Positions 24,001 through 32,922 of a stretch of 64,000 nt of DNA are shown piece by piece. The notes under the pieces were generated by a model, which worked only from the letters and a program-made list of their open reading frames with translations, had not been told where the DNA came from and made no database searches. Numbering within the stretch: the stretch's first letter is position 1; every line of letters begins with the position of its first letter. Both the position numbers and the translations under genes were made by a program. This DNA comes from Neodiprion pinetum (lineage: Eukaryota > Arthropoda > Insecta > Hymenoptera > Diprionidae): NCBI RefSeq assembly GCF_021155775.2, contig NC_060233.1:32705077-32769076 (forward strand), in the 5' to 3' direction.

Positions 24001-24394
24001 CTCCTGGATTATGCGCTCCGGGTCCGATTCCTGGTGCAACTCGACTTCCAGGACAAGCGCTCCGTGATTTCTACGCTCCAGGTCCGCTACCTGATGAAAC
24101 TCGACTTCCAGAGCAAGCGCTCCGTAGTTTCTGCGCTCCAGGTCCGCTACCTGATGAAACTCGACTTCCAGCGCAAGCGCTCCGTAGTTGCTGCGCTCCA
24201 GGTCCGCTACCTGGTGACTTTTGACCATCAGGACTAATTTTCTGTAGATCTAGCTGTCCAGGTACTCCACCTGGTGGATTTTGACATCCAGGAAGTACGC
24301 TCCGTAGTTCTGGCTGTCCAGTTTCTTGACCTGGTGACTTGTGCAAGCGCTGCGTAGATTATGCTCTGCAGGTCCGCTTCCGGGTGAAACTCGT
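24001..24394. repeat. 60-bp minisatellite, about 6.5 copies
   Basis: Units starting at 24001, 24061, 24121, 24181, 24241 and 24301 keep an exact 60-bp register, with core GCTCCAGGTCCGCTACCTG and CTCGACTTCCAG. The last unit is shortened by about 10 bp. Because 60 is a multiple of three, each frame repeats a 20-residue peptide (plus strand MKLDFQSKRSVVSALQVRYL). The arms of the inverted repeat carry only one to two diverged copies (28080-28240), so the expansion is local. No start, splice or domain evidence supports translation. Confidence 0.85.
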
Positions 24395-24862
24395 TGGAGG
24401 TGGTTGGCGGTGGTTGGAGGTGGTCGGAGGTGGATAGGGGTGGTTGCGGATGATCGAGGTGCACGAGAAGGAGGTCGAGGAAGACAAGGAAGACGAGGAG
24501 AACAAGGTGGACGAGGAGGACGTGGATGTGTGCACTGTGAGTATAACATTTTTATAATATTTAATGGCAATTGTAATTATACTTTGTCTGGAATTTTTTA
24601 AACTTGTCAGGTTTACAATAAATTATTTCAATTTCATTTTCGAGCAAGCCAAAATTCAGTGGCTATCAATGCGCTAATAAAATTTGCATAGTATTTTATA
24701 ATTTTCTCACAATCTTCTTGGTAAAATATGTCAATGAAAGAATTATATTGATCCTTGCACAATATTTTTGATGCGTTCTGATACTATAGATATTTATTAG
24801 TATTGTAATGTATATTACGATGTGTGTTGAATTGTCATTTTGTGTGAAATACTTTATTGCAG

Positions 24863-25050
24863 AAGTAAAGCGGGTGGCAAAAGGGCCTGTTATCGTTAGT
24901 TCAGGTGTGACTACTCAAAATTTAGAAAAATACCTTACAGCAGATGCTGTTATCGTTGGAACAAACTTCAAAACTGACGGACAATGGGAAAACGCGGTTA
25001 ATTCAGGCCGAGTGGAATGCTTCATGGAAAAACTTGGGAAGCTTCGATAG
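24863..25050 (+). pseudogene. Orphan last exon of a BtpA-family protein
   Basis: After a ttattgcag acceptor the sequence reads EVKRVAKGPVIVSSGVTTQN, then ADAVIVGTNFK and GRVECFMEKLGKLR, then TAG at 25048. This is the C-terminal end of BtpA-family TIM-barrel-like proteins (metazoan relatives resemble the mitochondrial-type protein F13E9.13), covering the SGVT and VGT-FK phosphate-site-like motifs. About 62 residues are present of a usual 270-300. I find no upstream BtpA exons within the window on this strand. It is intact, so it could be a true last exon with very long introns, but a captured or duplicated gene fragment is more likely in this repeat-rich setting. The family call is firm; the functional status is not. 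Confidence 0.6.
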
Positions 25051-25124
25051 CTTGAAAATAAGCAGACATTGAACATTCACAAATTGCGAACTCGCGTCAA
25101 AATAATTTACTGGAAGTTACACGT

Positions 25125-25250
25125 TAGATGCCATCCATAAATTACGTCACTCGAATTTTAGAACTTTTAAACCCCTCTCCCCGTCCTCGTCACAGGTTGT
25201 CACATTTTTAGAACCCCCTCCCCCCTGATGTAACGTCACAAATTTTTCAA
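25125..25250. mobile_element. Possible degraded DNA-transposon end
   Basis: Two imperfect inverted motifs face each other: CCATCCATAAATTACGTCAC at 25131-25150 and GATGTAACGTCACAAATTT at 25227-25245. Between them lie CCCCTCTCCCC-type stretches. This layout (TTACGTCAC-like tips plus C-rich interior) is common in short nonautonomous elements of insects. No target duplication could be confirmed and no transposase is present. Confidence 0.3.
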
Positions 25251-25260
25251 ACTTACGCAT

Positions 25261-25720
25261 GTATTTAAAAGGAATCAAAATAAAACAGTTATTTCCATTT
25301 TTTTCTTATTTTTATTAAATAATCTTTAATAAAATCAACATAGAGTCAAATATGTATGATAACAGAAAGAAAAAACGACTAGTTAGTGAACAAAAAGCGA
25401 CTATTTAGACATCTCCAAGACGCTCAATTTATATTTTTTCAAAGTTTTTCACCAAGTCAACTTTAATCTGCAAATATTTTTAATAAATTTTGAACTACAT
25501 AATTTTTAGTCACAATCGTTTCAAAAATGTTCCTATGAAGAATTTTTTTTTGATTGTACACCTAAAAGTATCCTCTTGGACGTTGATAATGAATAATTGA
25601 GGTCAATTCAAAATGGTTGTCCCTTTGTTACAAATTCTATTTTCGACCGTTTATTCCGTGCTTAGTGAATTGGGAAATGGACATTTTTGGATTTTGATTG
25701 AAGTTTTGATGATTAAAATG
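25261..25720. other. AT-rich spacer, no gene
   Basis: No coding signal and no recognisable element. It separates the BtpA-like exon from the 340-bp tandem repeats. Confidence 0.5.
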
Positions 25721-25734
25721 ATGCTGGAGTGAAT

Positions 25735-26536
25735 TCTTTGAAGCGCTGCATGAATTGAATTTTTCGAGAGGAATCCATGAGACGCAGTTCCAATACGGTG
25801 CGATCAACATATTTGAAATTACAGCCGGAAAACGTTAAAATTCTTTTTTCATATTTTTCTGCTGTCCGTCTTTGCATCGTAATTTCACTGCAGTTGATCC
25901 TACGCTCTTTGTGGTGCATTTTCTGAGTTCCTGGGGGTGCAATTAGTCAGGAAATAGTCATACAAGTCGATTCTGGAACCGCAAATTTTTGGCTCCAAGA
26001 ATGAAGAAAAAAGTAAGGCTAACCCCTTTGCAATTTTAGCGAAAATTTTCGCGATTTGGAAAAGTGCTGGAATAAATTTTTCTGGCACTATTCAGACGTA
26101 ATTTTGCGAGACAAATCGATTAAGCGCAGTCCCGATACGCTGCGAGCAGCGGATAAAAAGTTACAGCGAAAAAACCAGAACCTCAGGTTTCGACATTTTT
26201 CAGCAGGTGCATTTTCCTTCGTAACTTCTTTCCTCTTGATCACACGCTCTTTTCGCTGCGTTTTCTGAGTTCCTGGGGGTCCTATTAGTCAGGAAAGGGT
26301 CATACAAGTCGAATCTGAGACCTCAAATTTTTGGCTCCAAAAATGAAGAAAAAAGTAAGGCTAACCCTTTTGCATTTTTGGTGAAAATTTTCGTGATTTT
26401 GGAAAGTGCTGGAACAAATTGATTGTGGCACTATTCCGACTTGATTTTGCGGGAGAAATCGATTGGGCGCAGTTCCAATACGCTGCGATCAACGCATCGA
26501 AAGTTACAGCCAAAAAACAAAACCTGTGATTATATG
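25735..26536 (+). repeat. Tandem repeat, period about 320-345 bp
   Basis: Landmarks such as AAGCGCTG/AAGTGCTGG (about 25741, 26061, 26405), CAATACG(G/C)TGCGA, GAGTTCCTGGGGGT, TCAGGAAA-GTCATACAAGTCG and GGCTCCAA-AATGAAGAAAA recur in order. This gives two diverged full units and a third cut off at about 26535, where the inverted repeat begins. The same family resumes at 34252, beyond the inverted repeat. It looks like a dispersed satellite-like family. I recognise no coding function. Confidence 0.8.
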
Positions 26537-27863
26537 AATCCTTACGCAATGTTTTTGATGTGTTCTTATACTGAAAATATTTATTGCTATTCCAGGTACA
26601 ACCCGAGGTGGTCATCGGTGGTTGTTCAAGGTGGTTGGCGATTGTTGGAGGTGGTCGGAGGTGGACGAGGAGGAGGACGAACTGAACTGAGTCTCAAAGC
26701 CCTGTTGACATAAAAGCAGCTATTCGATAGAAATTATAGTTTATAGTTTACACAGCCCATTGCATGATATTTCATTATAAATACATATGTTTCAATGTAT
26801 TTAGGAATAATTTATCAAATATACAGAGGTCATGTGCAAATAATAAATGAATTGATTCGACCGCAGTTTGATGTATTCATTAGAGCTTCAACAATAAATT
26901 TAAGCTTTGTTACTTCTTTTATTTTATTATGGATAATCAAAAACATTTCCGACTAATCGTGCTGTGGAAGCATGGGGATTAAACCAAATGTAGGAAAAGA
27001 TTAGAAACAGTGGATGTAGAGTACGGGTATTTTTCAAATAATGCAAATAGAATAGAATACCGCGCCTTGCGAATTAGCTTTCTAGACAGAGATGAATGAT
27101 GAACTTTAAGGACTGCATTATCGTTGTTGAATACTCTAGGCCTCATGGGAAAAGAAAATCTGTAACGACAAAATTGATGCACCGGATCATCGTCGACTTT
27201 AACTTTTGAAATGTCCTACCATTTTCGAACACCTCCAACCATCCTATTTACCTATATTACTAGATTAGCTATGATATGAAAAGAGAAGAATTATTCATTT
27301 CGAAATGGGATTCTATTCGACGCGCGCTCGATGTATTCCATGACATTAGTATTCATAATTATTCCAACAACTTTTCATTTGCTCTCTCGATCTTGAATTT
27401 TCATAGGCATAGAATCGAAACGTTGTTTTAGCTGGTCGCAAGTGAAGTATCTGCGTTGGGTGGAGGAGCAGAATTGTTTTTCGAAAAGTATTCGGATGGA
27501 AAAAAATTCAGAGTAACTGTAATGCATCACGGATGCGCTAATTTTGAACGAGATGAAACGGATGCTTCGTATATGAGACAGTATTTAACGCTGCGTAGTG
27601 ATTTAAAGACCTAGAAAGGTGATAGGGAGAGAAAGAACGACGCTTCTCAACACTTCGAGTGAATTTTAACACACATTTGAAAGATAAGAGCGAAATTTTT
27701 CATCATCCAACTGTCGCAGAACGGCAGCGTTATCAGCCGAGCCGTTCACTGAAGAATATATCTTCAGTCAACGGCTGACCATCGAAGGGCATGGCCGCTT
27801 GAGTCTGGAATCGGCAGGAGAGACGAAGTGTGTATTTCTTGTATGAAACGTGAAAACTAAAAG

Positions 27864-27955
27864 CATTATACATCATATCATATCATCATACATCGTACAC
27901 CATACATCATACATCGTACATCATACATCATACATCGTCATACATAGTATCAAAG
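27864..27955. repeat. CATACATC-type microsatellite (left arm)
   Basis: Imperfect ATCATACATCGTACATCA repeats, matching the block at 23718-23815 and mirrored at 32831-32922. Confidence 0.85.
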
Positions 27956-28548
27956 TTCGAAACCATAGTTTGGATGTCGGACGTTCAGAAAGTGACGTCA
28001 CCAATTCAAAATCAGCTAGCCGAATTCCTCAGTCGGGAAACAACCGCGCAGTAGAGCGGACGTATGAGAGTCGCGCTCCGCAAATTTCGAGTACCGGGTT
28101 CTCAACCTCCCGGATCCCGCGCTTCGGGTCCGCTACGTATTTCGAGTACCGGGTTCTCAACCTCCCCGATCCCGCGCCTCGGGTCCGCTACGCGGTGAAA
28201 CTCGACTTCCAGGATAAGCGCTCCGTGGTTCCTCGTTCATGTTTACAATAAATTATTTCAATTCGTTTTTCGCGCAAGCCCAAATTCAGCAGCTGTCAGT
28301 GCGCTAATAAAATTTCTATAACTTTAGAATCTTCTCATAATCTTTTTGGTCAAATATGTCGATAAAAAAATTATATTAAACCTTACACATTATTTTTGAT
28401 TTGTTCTCATGCTGAAAATATTTATTAGTATTCGAGGTATAACTCGAGGTGGTTGGCGGTGGTCGTTGGGGGTGGTTAGGGGCGGTTGCGGGTAATCGAG
28501 GTGATTCAGGAAGGCGGACGAGGATTTGTGCTCGGTGAGTGAAACACT

Positions 28549-29532
28549 TTTATAATATTTGATGGCAATTGTCATTATATTTCATCCGAAACATTAAAAA
28601 CTTGTCACGTTTACAATAAATTATTTCAATTCGTTTTTCGTGCAAGCACATATTCAATGGCTATGAATAATCTTGTACAATTTATTATATTATCAATTAG
28701 TTAATTAATATTCCTATAATATTTAATGGCAATTGTCATTATATTTCATCCGAAATATTAAAAACTTGTCACGTTTACAATAAATTATTTCAATTCGTTT
28801 TTCGTGCAAGCACATATTCGGTGGCTATGAATAATCTTGTACAATTCATTATATTATCAATTAGTTAATCAATATTCCTATAATATTTAATGGCAATTGT
28901 CATTATATTTCATCCGAAATATTACAAACTTGTCACGTTAACAATAAATTATTTCAATTCGTTTTTCGTGCAACCACATATTCGGTAGCTATGAATAATC
29001 TTGTACAATTCATTATATTATCAATTAGTTAATTATTATTCCTATAATATTTAATGGCAATTGTCATTATATTTCATCCGAAATATTGAAAACTTGTCAC
29101 GTTTACAATAAATTATTTCAATTCGTTTTTCGTGCAAGCACATATTCGGTAGCTATGAATAATCTTGTACAATTCATTATATTATCAATTAGTTAATTAA
29201 TATTCCTATGATATTTAATGGCAATTGTCATTATATTTCATCCGAAATATTGAAAACTTGTCACGTTTACAATAAATTATTTCAATTCGTTTTTCGTGCA
29301 AGCACATATTCGGTAGCTATGAATAATCTTGTACAATTCATTATATTATCAATTAGTTAATTATTATTCCTATAATATTTAATGGCAATTGTCATTATAT
29401 TTCATCCGAAATATTAAAAACTTGTCACGTTTACAATAAATTACTTCAATTCATCTTTCGTGCAAGCACATATTCGGTAGCTATGAATAATCTTATACAA
29501 TTTATTATATTATTAATTGATTAATTAATTAC
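28549..29532 (+). repeat. 164-bp satellite array, 6 units (left arm)
   Basis: The landmark CTTGTCACG falls at 28601, 28765, 28929, 29093, 29257 and 29421, exactly 164 bp apart each time. Units are AT-rich, start near TATAATATTTAATGGCAATTG and contain ACAATAAATTATTTCAATTC. Variants such as GTTAACAATA (third unit) mark individual units and can be traced in the other arm. Confidence 0.95.
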
Positions 29533-29955
29533 AATAATCCTCACACAATATTTTTGATGTGTTCCTATACTAAGAATATTCATTACTATTCCAGGTATAA
29601 CCCGAGGTGGTCGGAGGTGGACGAGGAGGAGGACGAGCTGGCCGAGGAGGAGGACCAGCTGGACGAGGAGGAGGACGAGGTGGACGAGGAGGAGGCGGGC
29701 AGGGAGGGGGACGGGGAGGGAAAGGGGGAAGGGGAGGGGAAGGGGGAGGAGTGGGGAAGGGGGAGGGGGAGGGGGAGGGGAGGAAGGGTGGGGGAGGGGA
29801 GGAGGGAGGGGGAGGGCGAGGGGTGAGGAGGGGGAGGGGAAGGGGGAGGGGGAGGGGCAGGGGAGGGGAAGGGGGCGGGGAGGGGCGGGAGGGAGGGGGA
29901 AGGGGAGGGAGGGAGGGAGGGAGGGAGGGTGGGAGGGAGGGAGGGAGGGAGGGAG
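29533..29955 (+). repeat. Junction module and G-rich minisatellite (core, left)
   Basis: A 60-bp module (ATATTTTTGATGTGTTCCTA to CCAGGTATAACCCGAGG) leads into GACGAGGAGGAGGACGA repeats, then into almost pure GGGAGGGG/GGGAAGGGG DNA ending in (GGGA)n. The strand is packed with G runs that could form quadruplexes. Long open frames here come from the base composition, not from genes. Confidence 0.9.
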
Positions 29956-30004
29956 TGGAGGACGGATGTCGATGCGAGCCCGTTACAATCAATAGAGCAG
30001 TACA
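29956..30004. other. Spacer at the centre of the inverted repeat
   Basis: A short mixed-composition segment (from GTGGAGGACGGATG to GAGCAGTACA) separates the G-rich and C-rich halves. It is the only non-mirrored sequence at the axis and would form the loop of a hairpin. Confidence 0.75.
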
Positions 30005-30432
30005 CCCCCCCCCCCCCCCCCCGCCCGCCCTCCCTCCCTCCCGCCCTCCCACCCGCCCACCCTCCCTCCCGCCCCCCCCTCCCGCCCCCTGCCCCTCCCC
30101 CTCACCCTCCCCCTCACCCTCCCCTGCCCCCCTCCCTGCTCCCACCCCCACCCCCTCGCCCTCCCCCCTCCCCCACCCTTCCTCCCCCTGCCCCTCCCCT
30201 CTCCTCCCCCTTCCCCTCCCCTTCCCCCTCCCCCTCCCCCTTTTCCTCCCCGTCCCCCTCCCGGCCCGCCTCCTCCTCGTCCACCTCGTCCTCCTCCTCG
30301 TCCAGCTGGTCCTCCTCCTCGGCCAGCTCGTCCTCCTCCTCGTCCACCTCCGACCACCTCGGGTTATACCTGGAATAGTAATGAATATATTCTTAGTATA
30401 GGAACACATCAAAAATATTGTGTAAGGATTAT
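30005..30432 (-). repeat. C-rich minisatellite and junction module (core, right)
   Basis: A run of 18 C at 30005-30022 is followed by CCCTCCC-type repeats, then CCTCCTCCTCGTCC repeats, then the inverted module ending near 30423. It mirrors 29533-29955 with sum 59964 in its outer part. The purest G/C tracts have drifted between the halves. Confidence 0.9.
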
Positions 30433-30433
30433 T

Positions 30434-32237
30434 GTAATTAATTAATTAATTAATAATATAATAAATTGTACAAGATTATTCATAGCCACCGAATATGTGC
30501 TTGCACGAAAAACGAATTGAAATAATTTATTGTAAACGTGACAAGTTTTTAATATTTCGGATGAAATATAATGACAATTGCCATCAAATATTATAGGAAT
30601 ATTAATTAACTAATTGATAATATAATAAATTGTACAAGATTATTCATAGCCACCGAATATGTGCTTGCACGAAAAACGAATTGAAATAATTTATTGTAAA
30701 CGTGACAAGTTTTTAATGTTTCGGATGAAATATAATGACTATTGCCATTAAATATTATAGGAATAATAATTAACTAATTGATAATATAATGAATTGTACA
30801 AGATTATTCATAGCTACCGAATATGTGCTTGCACGAAAAACGAATTGAAATAATTTATTGTAAACGTGACAAGTTTGTAATATTTCGGATGAAATATAAT
30901 GACAATTGCCATTAAATATTATAGGAATATTGATTAACTAATTGATAATATAATGAATTGTACAAGATTATTCATAGCCACCGAATATGTGCTTGCACGA
31001 AAAACGAATTGAAATAATTTATTGTAAACGTGACAAGTTTTTAATATTTCGGATGAAATATAATGACAATTGCCATTAAATATTATAGGAATATTAATTA
31101 ACGAATTGATAATATAATAAATTGTACAAGATTATTCATAGCCATTGAATATGTGCTTGCACGAAAAACGAATTGAAATAATTTATTGTAAACGTGACAA
31201 GTTTTTAATGTTTCGGATGAAATATAATGACAATTGCCATTAAATATTATAGTAATATCAATTAACTACTTGATCATATAATGAATTGTACAAGATTATT
31301 CATAGCTACCGAATATGTGGTTGCACGAAAAACGAATTGAAATAATTTATTGTAAACGTGACAAGTTTTTAATATTTCGGATGAAATATAATGACAATTG
31401 CCATTAAATATTATAGGAATAATAATTAACTAATTGATAATATAATGAATTGTCCAAGATTATTCATAGCTACCGAATATGTGCTTGCACGAAAAACGAA
31501 TTGAAATAATTTATTGTAAACGTGACAAGTTTTTAATATTTCGGATGAAATATAATGACAATTGCCATTAAATATTATAGGAATAATAATTAACTAATTG
31601 ATAATATAATGAATTGTCCAAGATTATTCATAGCTACCGAATATGTGCTTGCACGAAAAACGAATTGAAATAATTTATTGTAAACGTGACAAGTTTGTAA
31701 TATTTCGGATGAAATATAATGACAATTGCCATTAAATATTATAGTAATATTAATTAACTACTTGATCATATAATGAATTGTACAAGATTATTCATAGCTA
31801 CCGAATATGTGCCTGCACGAAAAACGAATTGAAATAATTTATTGTAAACGTGACAAGTTTTTAATATTTCGGATGAAATATAATGACAATTGCCATTAAA
31901 TATTATAGGAATAATAATTAACTAATTGATAATATAATGAATTGTACAAGATTATTCATAGCTACCGAATATGTGGTTGCACGAAAAACGAATTGAAATA
32001 ATTTATTGTTAACGTGACAAGTTTGTAATATTTCGGATGAAATATAATGACAATTGCCATTAAATATTATAGGAATATTGATTAACTAATTGATAATATA
32101 ATAAATTGTACAAGATTATTCATAGCCATTGAATATGTGCTTGCACGAAAAACGAATTGAAATAATTTATTGTAAACGTGACAAGTTTTTAATGTTTCGG
32201 ATGAAATATAATGACAATTGCCATCAAATATTATAAA
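30434..32237 (-). repeat. 164-bp satellite array, 11 units (right arm)
   Basis: The landmark ACAAG (of GTGACAAGTTTTTAAT) falls at 30541, 30705, 30869, 31033, 31197, 31361, 31525, 31689, 31853, 32017 and 32181, always 164 bp apart. Shared variants recur at multiples of the unit: GAATTGTCCAAG in neighbouring units (31446, 31610); TACTTGATCATATAATG three units apart; GTGGTTGCACG four units apart (31317, 31973). These point to duplication of unit blocks. Confidence 0.95.
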
Positions 32238-32830
32238 AGTGTTTCACTCACCGAGCACAAATCCTCGTCCGCCTTCCTGAATCACCTCGATTACCCGCAA
32301 CCGCCCCTAACCACCCCCAACGACCACCGCCAACCACCTCGAGTTATACCTCGAATACTAATAAATATTTTCAGCATGAGAACAAATCAAAAATAATGTG
32401 TAAGGTTTAATATAATTTTTTTATCGACATATTTGACCAAAAAGATTATGAGAAGATTCTAAAGTTATAGAAATTTTATTAGCGCACTGACAGCTGCTGA
32501 ATTTGGGCTTGCGCGAAAAACGAATTGAAATAATTTATTGTAAACATGAACGAGGAACCACGGAGCGCTTATCCTGGAAGTCGAGTTTCACCGCGTAGCG
32601 GACCCGAGGCGCGGGATCGGGGAGGTTGAGAACCCGGTACTCGAAATACGTAGCGGACCCGAAGCGCGGGATCCGGGAGGTTGAGAACCCGGTACTCGAA
32701 ATTTGCGGAGCGCGACTCTCATACGTCCGCTCTACTGCGCGGTTGTTTCCCGACTGAGGAATTCGGCTAGCTGATTTTGAATTGGTGACGTCACTTTCTG
32801 AACGTCCGACATCCAAACTATGGTTTCGAA

Positions 32831-32922
32831 CTTTGATACTATGTATGACGATGTATGATGTATGATGTACGATGTATGATGTATGGTGTACGATGTATGA
32901 TGATATGATATGATGTATAATG
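32831..32922. repeat. CATACATC-type microsatellite (right arm, inverted)
   Basis: Mirror of 27864-27955, reading TGTATGATG/TACGATGTATG on the plus strand. Confidence 0.85.

Larger units (their letters stand above)
23298..24803 (+). repeat. Diverged direct copy of the inverted-repeat arm module
   Basis: This segment follows the same order of blocks as 27470-28640 in the left arm. First comes a block containing GAGACAGTATTTAAC; then a CATACATCATACATCG microsatellite; then TGACGTCA sites; then a block with CGCGCAGTAGAGCGGACGTA; then a 60-bp unit; then a GGTGG-rich minisatellite; then one monomer of the 164-bp satellite; and finally the module containing ATATTTTTGATG. Substitutions and indels are frequent, so it is an older copy than the two arms are to each other. 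It ends about 60 bp before the BtpA-like exon. Confidence 0.75.
26537..29955 (+). repeat. Left arm of a giant inverted repeat
   Basis: Every position x from 26537 to about 28575 pairs with 60786 minus x in the right arm, with no net indel over 2 kb. For example, segments at 26979-27182, 27850-28251 and 28390-28575 encode identical peptides in the mirrored positions 33604-33807, 32535-32936 and 32211-32396. The outermost 30 bp have several mismatches. Inward lie a 164-bp satellite array and a G-rich core, where the mirror sum changes to 59964. No transposase or polymerase could be recognised in the arm. It could be a foldback-type element, an inverted duplication, or in principle an assembly product. 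Confidence 0.92.

Noticed and set aside
24034..24570. Several overlapping open frames with 20-residue repeats
   Set aside because: They are produced by the 60-bp minisatellite and GGTGG repeats in all frames; no gene structure supports them.
29554..30412. Open frames of 77-280 codons on both strands, rich in Gly/Arg, Pro/Ser or Glu/Asp
   Set aside because: They overlap on all strands and arise from purine/pyrimidine minisatellite DNA; there is no start context, splice site or domain.
28549..32237. Regularly spaced repeats resembling a CRISPR array
   Set aside because: Units are 164-bp head-to-tail satellite monomers with no unique spacers, in a eukaryotic context.
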